NCBI GenBank assembly: GCA_032251435.1
Contig: JAVVEH010000035.1
Coordinates: 1 to 46,360, forward strand
DNA from: JAVVEH01 sp032251435
GTDB taxonomy: Bacteria > Verrucomicrobiota > Lentisphaeria > Oligosphaerales > MVZH01
Reading direction: 5' to 3'
Length of the DNA stretch: 46,360 bases
Of this stretch, positions 34,188 through 42,355 are shown in pieces (the first letter of the stretch is position 1; each line of letters begins with the position of its first letter). The notes under the pieces were generated by a model, which was not told the DNA's origin, did no database searches, and worked only from the letters and a program-made list of their open reading frames with translations. The position numbers were made by a program, and so were the translations under genes.

Positions 34188-35804
34188 ATGGCTGAGGAAG
34201 CCGCGAAAATAAGTCAAGACTCTGGTTCCGCTTCCAGTCGGGGAGCGGGGGGGACGCTCGTGGTCAGCGCCGGCATATTATCCAGCCGCGTGCTGGGCCT
34301 GGTCCGTGACATGACCTTGGCGGCGGTGTGGGGCAGTGATGTGGCCCTGGCCGCTTTTTTAACGGCGTGGAAACTGCCGAATCTATTGCGCTCATTGTTC
34401 GGGGAGGGGGCGTTTTCAGCCGCCTTTGTGCCGTCTTTTTCCAGCGCCTTGGAGCAGGAAGGAGACACCGCCGCCTGGCGTCTGGCGGGCCGGGTCTTGT
34501 CGCTGTTGTTTCTCGGTGTCTCCGTCGCGGCGGCTCTCATCGCCGCCGCCGCCGTTCTCGGCGCGCTGTTTGTCGAGAATGAATTGCGGCAAACCACCCT
34601 GCGCTTTGTTCCGGTGCTCATGCCCTATGCGGTGTTTATCTGTCTGACCGCGGGATTTGCGGGATTGCTGAACACCTTTCAAAAATTCGCGGTGCCCGCG
34701 TTCTCACAGATTTTTCTTAACGTGGCGTGGATTGGCGGGGCGTTGACAGCCTGGCGGTTGGCGGGGGCGGACGGGATCCCCTCAATCTGGTTCTTATGCG
34801 GGGCTGTTTTGGCCGCGGGGGCCGCGCAGACGCTGATGCTGTACCTCGCCTGTCGGAAACAGGGCGGGCGGCTGGCTTTTGATCCCGCCTGGCGGTCAGC
34901 GGACACCCGGGGGGTTTTCCGGCTCATGGGGCCAGCCGTGCTGGGGGCGGGGGTGCATCAAATCAATGTGCTGGTGGATCAGTTTCTCGCTCTGCTGCTG
35001 GGCAGCCAGGCGGTGACCTCTCTCTACTTCAGTCAGCGGTTGGTCTATTTGCCGGTCGGATTGTTCGCTGTGGCGGGGGTCACGGTCAGTCTGCCCATGA
35101 TGTCCCGGGCTTGGTCGCGGGGAGACGGGGATGAGATGGCGGCGATTCTGCGGGAGGGGATTCGCCGCGCGTTGTTTTTGTCACTCCCCTGCTTCTTTTT
35201 ATTATTTATGGTGCGGATGGATATTGTCAAGCTGTTTTTTCTCCGGGGGAATTTCACGCCGCGGGACGCCGCCGCCACCGCCTGGGCGCTGCTTTTTTAC
35301 TTGCCAGGGATTCCCGCGTTTGTGCTCACCAAATTCGCCGTCACCCCCTTTCACGCCCGCAAGAACACGCGGACACCGGTTATTATCGCGGTGTTCTGCC
35401 TGGTCGTCAATGTTGTTTTAAATGTGATTTTAATGCGTTTTCTCGCTCAGGGAGGATTGGCGCTGGCCACGTCCGTGTGCGGCTGGTTGAATGTCGTCCT
35501 GTTATTGATCGTTTTAACCCGGTCAGGGAGCGTGGACCTTGGCCTGAGGCGGATGCTTCCAAATCTCGGGAAGCTGGCTGTCGCCGCGTTGTGTGGCATG
35601 ACTGCCTGCGCGCTCACCATGATCATCTTATCCGACTGGCGCGCGGGCGGATTCGCCGGCCGCTTAACCGCTGTCTCGCTGGCCGCTTTTTTCGGAGGGG
35701 GAACCTACTTGGCGGCCTGCCTGGTGATGAGGTGCCCGGAAGCGCGGGACACACTCGATGCCTGCCGGGAGAAAACAGGTAAAATAATCGAAAAGTTCAA
35801 ATAA
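34188..35804 (+). CDS. murJ: Lipid II flippase MurJ (MviN)
   Basis: The 538-residue membrane protein has about 14 helices and the MATE-like fold of MurJ, which moves lipid II across the inner membrane for peptidoglycan synthesis. Characteristic blocks are SSRVLGLVRDMTLAAVWG near the N-terminus, FGEGAFSAAFVPSF, and later VLVDQFLALLLGSQAVTSLY followed by FSQRLVYLPVGLFAVA. Length is normal. It shows that the organism makes peptidoglycan. It stands alone, with tRNA-Lys about 55 bp after its stop. Confidence 0.95.
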   Translation: MAEEAAKISQDSGSASSRGAGGTLVVSAGILSSRVLGLVRDMTLAAVWGSDVALAAFLTAWKLPNLLRSLFGEGAFSAAFVPSFSSALEQEGDTAAWRLAGRVLSLLFLGVSVAAALIAAAAVLGALFVENELRQTTLRFVPVLMPYAVFICLTAGFAGLLNTFQKFAVPAFSQIFLNVAWIGGALTAWRLAGADGIPSIWFLCGAVLAAGAAQTLMLYLACRKQGGRLAFDPAWRSADTRGVFRLMGPAVLGAGVHQINVLVDQFLALLLGSQAVTSLYFSQRLVYLPVGLFAVAGVTVSLPMMSRAWSRGDGDEMAAILREGIRRALFLSLPCFFLLFMVRMDIVKLFFLRGNFTPRDAAATAWALLFYLPGIPAFVLTKFAVTPFHARKNTRTPVIIAVFCLVVNVVLNVILMRFLAQGGLALATSVCGWLNVVLLLIVLTRSGSVDLGLRRMLPNLGKLAVAALCGMTACALTMIILSDWRAGGFAGRLTAVSLAAFFGGGTYLAACLVMRCPEARDTLDACREKTGKIIEKFK

Positions 35805-35808
35805 CCGG

Positions 35809-35836
35809 TTGCGTCTCGCCTTTTTGGATTTATCTT
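35809..35836 (+). promoter_or_regulatory. Predicted promoter of tRNA-Lys
   Basis: TTGCGT (35809-35814) and TATCTT (35831-35836) are 16 bp apart, about 25 bp before the mature tRNA. Both elements match the sigma-70 consensus only partly. Confidence 0.4.
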
Positions 35837-35860
35837 ATGCACCGCTTTTCGAGAAGCAAT

Positions 35861-35936
35861 GGGTTGATAGCTCAGTCGGTAGAGCAACGGCCTTTTAAGC
35901 CGTGGGTCCCGGGTTCGAGTCCCGGTCAACCCACCA
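35861..35936 (+). tRNA. tRNA-Lys (anticodon UUU)
   Basis: This is a 76-base cloverleaf with acceptor stem GGGTTGA/TCAACCC, D-arm GCTC/GAGC, anticodon arm ACGGC-CTTTTAA-GCCGT with TTT in the loop, T-arm with GGTTCGAGTCC, discriminator A and an encoded CCA. Confidence 0.97.
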
Positions 35937-36046
35937 TTTCTTCGGGTTCCCGCTTAAGTTCGCGCACGGGAATCATCGCGATCAGTAACGGACGGTCGCT
36001 AATAAACACGCATAGTTAAACATATTATCATAAAAGAGGCATCAAC

Positions 36047-36277
36047 ATGAGTAGATCTTGCGATGTTTGTGGAAAAAGCAAGGCTGTCGGGGGTTCTATT
36101 ACCCGCCGTGGTCTGGCTAAGAAAAAGGGTGGTATCGGGATGCACGTTGTGAAAAACGTGAAACGGACCTTCAGCCCGAACCTTCAGACTGTCCGCGCCA
36201 AGACCGAAAAGGGCAACAAGCGCCTGACTGTCTGCACCGCTTGTATCCGCGCCAACAAGGTTCAAAAAGTCGGTTAA
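36047..36277 (+). CDS. rpmB: Large ribosomal subunit protein bL28
   Basis: This 76-residue basic ribosomal protein of the large subunit has the zinc-binding form: Cys5 and Cys8 (CDVC) near the start and Cys63 and Cys66 (CTAC) near the end. The central KRTFSPNLQTVRA is the family hallmark. AGAGG lies about 8 bases upstream of the ATG. A strong terminator follows directly. Codon choice is biased to frequent codons, as expected for a highly expressed gene. Confidence 0.97.
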   Translation: MSRSCDVCGKSKAVGGSITRRGLAKKKGGIGMHVVKNVKRTFSPNLQTVRAKTEKGNKRLTVCTACIRANKVQKVG

Positions 36278-36295
36278 GCGTTCTATTCGCTTTTA

Positions 36296-36333
36296 AAAAG
36301 CCCCGCCTCAGCATCGCTGACGCGGGGCTTTTT
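36296..36333 (+). terminator. Rho-independent terminator of rpmB
   Basis: The stem pairs GCCCCGC plus TCAGC with GCTGA plus GCGGGGC around an ATC loop, with one internal C-C mismatch. It is preceded by AAAAA and followed by TTTTT, so it could work in both directions. Confidence 0.93.
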
Positions 36334-36473
36334 GTGTTTGAACCGCCGGGGGACTCACGGAAAACAGCCACGTGTCACAAAACCGGGTAGCGAGGTCGAA
36401 TGTGACGGAGAATACGAGACCGCCCCAAGGATTTCAACCGCCGCTTGACGACACCGCGCCCGGAACACCGCCT

Positions 36474-36557
36474 GTCCCCTGGGAGGTGTCCCCTGGGAGG
36501 TGTCCCCTGGGAGGTGTCCCCTGGGAGGTGTCCCCTGGGAGGTGTCCCCCGGGTGGG
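36474..36557. repeat. Tandem repeat, 14-bp unit
   Basis: Five identical copies of GTCCCCTGGGAGGT run from 36474 to 36543, followed by a degenerate sixth to about 36557. The 14-bp period is not a multiple of three. The array lies between the rpmB terminator and the 3' end of the M28 peptidase gene. The remaining 36334-36473 holds nothing recognisable. Confidence 0.95.
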
Positions 36558-36586
36558 AGGGGAAGGATCTTGCCGATGGCGGATGG

Positions 36587-37483
36587 CTATTCGGTCATGT
36601 CCCAAATCATCGTAAGGACAACCTTGCCGATGATGTCAAGACTTTTCGCCGACAGTTTGTCCAAGGTGTCCGCCGCCGTATGCCAGTAGGCGTTACCTGG
36701 TCCGTACTGGAAGTCGATGATATCCATGGCGGGGATGCCGATGGCGGCGAACGGGACATGGTCATCGATGATCGGGTGGCGGGACATGGTGAATTTGCTT
36801 TCCACGTGATGGCGGGCGGCGGCGGTCAGGAGACGGTTTAACAGCGCTGGCGGGGTGTCTGAAGGCAGCGTGACCGTAAGATCTTTGTCGCCAATCATAT
36901 CAAGAAGGATCATCGCCCGGTAGTCTTTGACCCGATTCGCTTGCTTGATCCCCGCGGCGTGGCGGCGGCTGCCATGCAGACCGTCACGCTCCGTGTAGGT
37001 GTTCACACATTCCTCCCCGTCGAAGAAAACGCATTCCAAGGTAAACGGCGGTCGAGTCCCGGCGGTTTGAATCGTCCGAATCATTTCAAGCAGTAAACCC
37101 GTGCTGGAGCCAGAGTCATTCGCCCCTTGAAAGTCCGGGACATTCGGAAGCTTCTTGGTGTCGTAATGGCTGCCCACAATAATCCGCTGACGGCTGGCGC
37201 CGGGAACGACCGCGATCACATTGCGGAAGGTCACCTCTCCCGTGTCCGTTGTTTCTTTCCACGTGTCCATGGTCGTGATCGCTCCGGTGTCCCGACATTG
37301 GGCGGCGATCCATTCGGCCGCCTTGCGGGCGTTTTCAGTACCGCTGTCCCGTGGTGAAAAGCGGAGTAATTGAGTGACCTTTTCAAGAGCCGCCGCGCCG
37401 TCAATGTCCGGGGGAGGGGGTTGCCCGAAAAGAAGGCTTGAGACAAGAAGGGAAAGAACGGAAAATTTTTTAAAAAAAGCCAT
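36587..37483 (-). CDS. Exported M28-family zinc peptidase / glutaminyl cyclase-like
   Basis: The ATG at 37483 gives 298 residues beginning with a signal peptide (FFKKFSVLSLLVSSLLFG); an ATG at 37498 is also in frame. The metal and catalytic motifs are GSHYDTK, GANDSGSSTG, FFDGEE, LDMIGD and a late YWHTAADT. The layout fits M28 aminopeptidases and bacterial glutaminyl-peptide cyclotransferases, which share this fold; which activity applies is open. No ribosome binding site is obvious. The stop lies about 30 bp from the 14-bp tandem repeat. Confidence 0.9.
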   Translation of the reverse strand: MAFFKKFSVLSLLVSSLLFGQPPPPDIDGAAALEKVTQLLRFSPRDSGTENARKAAEWIAAQCRDTGAITTMDTWKETTDTGEVTFRNVIAVVPGASRQRIIVGSHYDTKKLPNVPDFQGANDSGSSTGLLLEMIRTIQTAGTRPPFTLECVFFDGEECVNTYTERDGLHGSRRHAAGIKQANRVKDYRAMILLDMIGDKDLTVTLPSDTPPALLNRLLTAAARHHVESKFTMSRHPIIDDHVPFAAIGIPAMDIIDFQYGPGNAYWHTAADTLDKLSAKSLDIIGKVVLTMIWDMTE

Positions 37484-37555
37484 TTTAATGTATTGCATCG
37501 CATGAAAAACTTGCTAAATTAATGTCCTCTTCGCGGGAAAGACACACTTTCAAGC

Positions 37556-37632
37556 GGGGGTGTAGCTCAATTGGTTAGAGCGCTGCCCTGTCACGGCAGA
37601 GGTTGCGGGTTCGAGTCCCGTCACTCCCGCCA
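37556..37632 (+). tRNA. tRNA-Asp (anticodon GUC)
   Basis: This is a 77-base cloverleaf with acceptor stem GGGGGTG/CACTCCC, D-arm GCTC/GAGC, anticodon loop CTGTCAC with GTC, T-arm with GGTTCGAGTCC, discriminator G as expected for tRNA-Asp and an encoded CCA. A possible promoter is TTGCAT (37493-37498) with TAAATT (37515-37520), 16 bp apart. Confidence 0.97.
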
Positions 37633-37650
37633 TTTTTTTGCCCTTTTTTA

Positions 37651-37682
37651 ACGGCTTGGACCATGGGGTCCAAGCCGTTTTT
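37651..37682 (+). terminator. Rho-independent terminator after tRNA-Asp
   Basis: A perfect 12-bp stem, ACGGCTTGGACC (37651-37662) with GGTCCAAGCCGT (37667-37678), has a 4-base loop and a following T run. It also precedes the end of fucI on the other strand. Confidence 0.93.
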
Positions 37683-37766
37683 ATGTCCCCGCATGAGCTT
37701 TTCTGAGCCACTTCGCGGGACGGAAAAAGGATCGTCATAGTGCGGCTGAGGCCGCCGGTTTCCGAG

Positions 37767-39578
37767 CTACCCGTACAGTGGGCCAAAATTGTCGCAGGCG
37801 CGGTAGTCAGCGCCTTCTTTGTCCATGCCGAAAGCGTTCCAAGCGCTGGGACGGAAGATTTTTTCTTCGGCCACGTTATGCATGCAGACCGGGATTCGCA
37901 ACATGCCGCACAGCGTGATGATATCCGCCCCGATATGGCCATAGCAGAACGCGCCGTGGTTGGCCCCCCAGTTGTTCATGACGCTGTAGACATCTTTAAA
38001 CGGGCCTTCGCCGGTGAGGTTGGGCGCGAACCACGTAGTGGGCCAGGTGGGGTTCGTGCGCAAGTCAAGCTTGTCGTGCATGTCGTCTTCCAGTTCAACG
38101 GTCCAGCCTTCAGCCAGTTGCAGCACCGGACCAAGCCCCTTGACCAGGTTGAGGCGAACCATGGTGACGGGCATGCCGGCCCGGCTGGTGAAATCGACGG
38201 AATAGCCACCCCCGCGGAAGTAACCGCCGTCGGCATAGCGGAACTGGGTGTTGGCCAGACAGTCGGCCGCTTCTTCAGAGGTGACGGTCCACCAGGGTTT
38301 CATGGCCGGCGCGCCGTCCGGACCGTTCTGGCGGCCAGTTCCGTCGATGGCGGCGGATCCGGAATTAATCAGGTGAATGATGCCATTGGCGGCCTTGCCG
38401 ACGGGCTTTTTACCGGTCACCCGTTCTATCGCTTCAGGGCTCCAGTACGTGCGCACATCGGCGAACACACTGGCGGTATTGGTCAGCAAATGGGTGAAGA
38501 GCATGCAGACCCCGTTCAGGCAGTCGTTCTCAGTGGCCACCAGGTAGGGTTGGCGGATGCCTTCCCAGTCAAAGCTCGAGTTAAGGATCGCTTCGAGGAA
38601 ATCCCCGTTAGGCATGAAATCGGTCCATTGCCGTTGTCCTTGAAACCCGGCGAGAATGGCGTTGCGGCCAAGGGATTCCTCTTTCCAGTCGATCTCCGCG
38701 AGCTTGGGGTTACCGATCATCATGTCTTTGCCGATAAGGGCCATTTTGACGCAGGTCTCCAAGACATCCTGTTTCCGGGCGTCGCTGTCCCGATCCCCGG
38801 GGGGGTTGGGGTCTTCACCGAAGACGCAGTTTTCTTTCGTCCAAGCCAAGGCTTTCTCATAGGTGGCCTGGTCGTAAATGTCATGATTAATCCGGCGGAT
38901 GAATTCACTCATATCCACACACTCGACCCGCATGCCGAGAAAATCCTCAAAGAAATTTTGGTCCACAATCGACCCGGCGATGCCCATGGATACCCCGCCC
39001 CAGGATAAGTAACTTTTGCCTCTCATGGTGGCGACGGCGACCGCGGCTTTGGCGAAACGGATGAGCTTTTCCTCCACATCAGCGGGAATGGACGTGTCGT
39101 CAGAATCCTGCACGTCTTTGCCATAGATGCCAAACGCGGGCAAGCCTTTCTGGGCGTGGGCCGCGAGCACCGCGGCGAGGTAGACCGCTCCCGGCCGTTC
39201 GGTCCCGTTAAAGCCCCAGACGGCCTTCGGAGTCAACGGATCCATATCCATCGTCTCGGAACCGTAACACCAGCACGGGGTGACGGTGATCGTGGCGCCG
39301 ACACCGGCTTTGGCGAATTTGTCGGCGCAGGCGGCCGCTTCTCTGACACCGCCGATCGTGCCGTCGGCGATGACACATTGAACCGGCTCACCGTTAATAT
39401 GGGTCAGTTTGCTTTCGATCAGGGCCGCGCAGGCTTTCGCCATGTTCATAACCTGATCTTCCAAGGATTCCCGCACACCCTTGCAGCGGCCGTCAATGGT
39501 GGGGCGGATCCCGATTTTGGGGAATTGTCCGCTGTAGCGGTTCGTGGAAGTACCCAGTTTAAATTCAGTGCTCATCAT
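37767..39578 (-). CDS. fucI: L-fucose isomerase
   Basis: The 603-residue enzyme converts L-fucose to L-fuculose (and D-arabinose to D-ribulose). It follows Escherichia coli FucI closely from memory: KIGIRPTIDGR, TVTPCWCYGSETMDMDP, WGFNGTERPGAVYLAA, SLGRNAILAGFQGQRQWTD, LNSSFDW, FADVRTYWSPEAIERVTG, NWGANHGAFCYGHIGAD and a final DYRACDNFGPLYG. Length is normal. AGGA lies about 6 bases upstream of the start. No fuculokinase, aldolase or fucose importer is adjacent, so the rest of the pathway is elsewhere. Confidence 0.96.
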   Translation of the reverse strand: MMSTEFKLGTSTNRYSGQFPKIGIRPTIDGRCKGVRESLEDQVMNMAKACAALIESKLTHINGEPVQCVIADGTIGGVREAAACADKFAKAGVGATITVTPCWCYGSETMDMDPLTPKAVWGFNGTERPGAVYLAAVLAAHAQKGLPAFGIYGKDVQDSDDTSIPADVEEKLIRFAKAAVAVATMRGKSYLSWGGVSMGIAGSIVDQNFFEDFLGMRVECVDMSEFIRRINHDIYDQATYEKALAWTKENCVFGEDPNPPGDRDSDARKQDVLETCVKMALIGKDMMIGNPKLAEIDWKEESLGRNAILAGFQGQRQWTDFMPNGDFLEAILNSSFDWEGIRQPYLVATENDCLNGVCMLFTHLLTNTASVFADVRTYWSPEAIERVTGKKPVGKAANGIIHLINSGSAAIDGTGRQNGPDGAPAMKPWWTVTSEEAADCLANTQFRYADGGYFRGGGYSVDFTSRAGMPVTMVRLNLVKGLGPVLQLAEGWTVELEDDMHDKLDLRTNPTWPTTWFAPNLTGEGPFKDVYSVMNNWGANHGAFCYGHIGADIITLCGMLRIPVCMHNVAEEKIFRPSAWNAFGMDKEGADYRACDNFGPLYG

Positions 39579-39976
39579 GCGTTTCCTGTTTATCTATTTT
39601 TTGGGCGGGAAAAAATCTGAAATAATAACACAAGGAACATAATCAGGAAATAATGGGTATGCAAGGGCAGCATGAAGGGTCTTTGCAGTTTGTCAGTCGC
39701 CGGTTGTCAGGTGTTCCGAATGAATCGCGGGTGCGTGAAGAATGTGGAAGGCGTGGAAGGCATAAAAGGCGTGGAAGGTGCCTGCCCGGCTGATTTCCTT
39801 TGCGAATCTTAGCGCTCTTGGCGAGAGAAGAAATGAAAACAGAAGCTTACGCAGGGGCTTATTGACATGCCCCTCCTAATACACCTTTACCCGTGGAAAA
39901 AGCGGTCAACAAGATTACATTGTCATCATCATTCGCCTAACGACATGTAGTGTTTTATCCCTTCACGGAGTGACTG
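39579..39976. other. Intergenic region between fucI and nadA with repeats
   Basis: Divergent promoters should lie here. A weak fucI promoter candidate is TATTAT (39622-39627) with TTTCCT (39645-39650) on the minus strand, 17 bp apart. Four 9-bp units of GTGGAAGGC type stand at 39744-39779. A TTGACA at 39862-39867 has no good -10 at proper spacing for nadA. No gene is supported. Confidence 0.5.
39744..39779. repeat. Tandem 9-bp repeat GTGGAAGGC
   Basis: Four consecutive units run GTGGAAGGC, GTGGAAGGC, ATAAAAGGC, GTGGAAGGT. The period of nine keeps one reading frame open, but no gene covers it. Confidence 0.85.
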
Positions 39977-40888
39977 ATGAGCCAGGAAATAATTGATCGA
40001 ATCAAAGCGTTGAAGGTTGAGAAAAAGGCGGTCATCCTGGCTCACAACTACCAGCTTGGCGAGGTGCAGGACATCGCCGACTTTGTCGGGGATTCGCTGG
40101 AATTGGCCCGTAAGGCCGCGGCGGTGGGCGACGCGGAGGTGATTGTTTTCTGCGGGGTGCATTTCATGGCCGAGACCGCGGCGATTCTGAGTCCGGACAA
40201 GATCGTGCTTCTGCCCGACAAAGACGCGGGCTGCCCGATGGCGGATATGGCCACCGGGGAAGCGTTGCGGAAAATGAAGGCCGAGTATCCCGGCTGCCCG
40301 GTGGTGTGTTATGTGAACAGCACGGCGGAAGTCAAGGCGGAAAGTGATTGCTGCTGCACGTCGGCGAATGCCGTCGAGGTGCTCAAACAATATCCCAAGG
40401 ATCAGAAGATCATCTTTGTGCCGGACAAGTATCTGGGGGATTATGCCGCGGAGCTGGCGGAGAGGGATGTCGTCCTCTGGCCCGGCTACTGTCCCACCCA
40501 CGCCCGGATCATGCCCCAGGATATTTTGAATGCGAAAAAAGCGCATCCGGCCGCCGTGTCCATGACCCATCCGGAATGCCCGCGCCCGGTTCGGGATGTC
40601 GCCGATCACGTGCTGTCAACCGGCGGTATGCTGCGGGTCGCCGGGGAAACCGACGCCAAAGAAATCATCGTGGCCACGGAAAACGGCATGCTTCACCGAT
40701 TGCGGAAAGAGTTCCCGGAAAAAACGTTTTACAGTGTCACGCAACGGGCGATTTGCCCGAATATGAAAAAAATAAATCTCGCTAAAATCATGTGGGCGCT
40801 GGAAGATATGAAACCGGTGATCTCTGTCCCGGAACCCATGCGTTCCAAGGCGTTGGGATCGATTCAGAAAATGCTGGATGTTTCCTAG
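39977..40888 (+). CDS. nadA: Quinolinate synthase
   Basis: The 303-residue 4Fe-4S enzyme condenses iminoaspartate with dihydroxyacetone phosphate to make quinolinate in NAD biosynthesis. The three cluster cysteines are Cys86 (GCPMAD), Cys201 (HPECPRPV) and Cys260 (ICPNMK). The HNYQ motif near the start and the VNSTAEVKAESD block are typical. GGAG lies 7 bases upstream of the ATG. Its usual partners nadB and nadC are not in the window. A CCCCGC-AAA-GCGGGG hairpin (40933-40947) lies 45 bp after the stop but has no T run. Confidence 0.97.
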   Translation: MSQEIIDRIKALKVEKKAVILAHNYQLGEVQDIADFVGDSLELARKAAAVGDAEVIVFCGVHFMAETAAILSPDKIVLLPDKDAGCPMADMATGEALRKMKAEYPGCPVVCYVNSTAEVKAESDCCCTSANAVEVLKQYPKDQKIIFVPDKYLGDYAAELAERDVVLWPGYCPTHARIMPQDILNAKKAHPAAVSMTHPECPRPVRDVADHVLSTGGMLRVAGETDAKEIIVATENGMLHRLRKEFPEKTFYSVTQRAICPNMKKINLAKIMWALEDMKPVISVPEPMRSKALGSIQKMLDVS

Positions 40889-41299
40889 ACGACGCAGATG
40901 TCGCTAATGGCTTGATGGTTGGTTGGATTAAGCCCCGCAAAGCGGGGTCTATGCCGACGAATGGGTGTCAAATATTTAAAGAGTCACGGAAAGAGCCGAC
41001 GAAAGTCGGTACACCGACCTGGGATGGCGATACTTGTATTCGGTTTGTCACGCGGGTTGGTGTACCGGATTTATCCGGAAAAAGGGGGGTGCCGCCACCC
41101 TCAATACAGATCCCCGAAGCGGGTCGTTATTTTTATTACAACCATTAGCCGGTCTTCTGGCGGTTAGTGAACAAGTATTTCCGAACGGGCTTTTCACGGG
41201 AACTTTGAGGATCACCCATTGATTTTTCGGGCGGGAACGGTAAATTGATCCGAATATTGTATCAATCAATAGCGTCGTTGATGACACTGGATATTCCTT
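40889..41299. other. Intergenic region nadA to HydE-like gene
   Basis: It holds the CCCCGC-AAA-GCGGGG hairpin at 40933-40947, copy B of the 113-bp structured repeat at 40991-41104 and a related partial stem (CCCGAAGCGGG) just beyond. From 41160 the DNA becomes AT-rich towards the HydE-like gene. No gene is supported. Confidence 0.6.
40991..41104 (+). repeat. 113-bp structured dispersed repeat, copy B
   Basis: Second copy of the element at 29763-29875, same strand. The left hairpin is CCGAC-GAAA-GTCGG with a changed loop. The right hairpin is CCGGA-TTTA-TCCGG, in which a C-G pair of copy A has become A-T, so pairing is kept. The GGTACACC/GGTGTACC pair is also present. Confidence 0.85.
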
Positions 41300-42355
41300 T
41301 TGGACTCATCTTCCCTTTATAAAGTGGCGGACAAAGAGACGTTGATTCAGGCGCTGAACGCGGATGACGCCGCGCTATACGCGGCGTTGCGTAAATCCGC
41401 GCGGGCGGTTGCCCGGGACGTGTTCGGCAACGGAATCTATATGCGTGGACTGGTGGAGGTGTCCAATGTGTGCGCCCGGGATTGCCTGTATTGCGGCATC
41501 CGCAAAGGCAACCCCGCTGTCAAACGGTACCGCATGACAAAGGACGAGATCATTCAACGGGCGGAGTTAGTGGCCGGGTGCGGGCTGAAAACCATCGTGA
41601 TGCAGGCCGGGGAGAATGTCTATAAAACGGATGACTTGTGTGACATTGTCCGCGCCGTGAAGCAGTCCACCGGTATCGCTATCACGTTATCATTTGGCGA
41701 ATTTTCCCGCGACGATTATTTCCGTCTGGCCGACGCGGGGGCCGATCGTTATCTGCTCCGGCATGAGACCGCGGATCCCGCGCTGTATGAGAAACTGCAT
41801 CCCGGGTATGATCTGGCGGGGCGCTTGAGGTGCCTGGATGACATCCGTGACGCCGGGTTTGAAGTCGGCAGTGGTTTTATGGTGGGGCTCCCCGGACAAA
41901 CCGTGGAGTCCATACTGAAAGACATGGAATTGCTGGTTGACCGACGCGTGGATATGGCGGGCATTGGACCGTATGTGTCCAACCCCGACACGCCGCTTAA
42001 AGGCGAACCGGATGGCGATCCGGAGGTGGTGTTGAATGTGCTGGCGATTTTACGGCACGCGCTTCCCGGCTGCAACCTGCCCGCCACGACGGCGCTGGAT
42101 TCGCTGTTGGAGGATGGGCGGGAACAGGGGATCAACGCCGGGGCCAATGTGGTGATGCCGGTGATGACCCCGGAAGGAAATAAAGAGCAATACACGCTTT
42201 ACCCCAACAAGCGCTGCCTGACCCATAATCCGGTGGGCTGTGTGGGCTGTAGCAAACGGCGGTTGGCGGCGGCGGGTTACCAGGCTAGCGAAGAGACCGG
42301 CTGGTCTAAAACGGCGCAATACCCGGATGCCCGTCGGTTCAGCTTCGACGGATAA
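41300..42355 (+). CDS. hydE: Radical SAM protein, [FeFe]-hydrogenase maturase HydE-like
   Basis: The 351-residue protein has the radical SAM motif CARDCLYCG (Cys58, Cys62, Cys65) in the HydE/PylB/BioB setting (VEVSNVCARDCLYCGIR). Other family blocks are VMQAGEN, RYLLRHETADPALYEKLHPG, VGSGFMVGLPGQT and IGPYVSNPDTPL. HydE helps build the dithiomethylamine-bearing cofactor of [FeFe]-hydrogenases. Neither HydF, HydG nor a hydrogenase is adjacent, so the symbol is tentative. The frame begins after a TGA at 41282-41284 and has no early ATG; TTG 41300 is the only plausible start, with no strong ribosome binding site. Confidence 0.85.
   Translation: MDSSSLYKVADKETLIQALNADDAALYAALRKSARAVARDVFGNGIYMRGLVEVSNVCARDCLYCGIRKGNPAVKRYRMTKDEIIQRAELVAGCGLKTIVMQAGENVYKTDDLCDIVRAVKQSTGIAITLSFGEFSRDDYFRLADAGADRYLLRHETADPALYEKLHPGYDLAGRLRCLDDIRDAGFEVGSGFMVGLPGQTVESILKDMELLVDRRVDMAGIGPYVSNPDTPLKGEPDGDPEVVLNVLAILRHALPGCNLPATTALDSLLEDGREQGINAGANVVMPVMTPEGNKEQYTLYPNKRCLTHNPVGCVGCSKRRLAAAGYQASEETGWSKTAQYPDARRFSFDG

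Noticed and set aside
36474..36557. CRISPR array
   Set aside because: The 14-bp units are directly adjacent with no spacers.
40933..40947. nadA terminator
   Set aside because: The 6-bp stem is good but no T run follows; it is more likely part of the repeat-rich filler.
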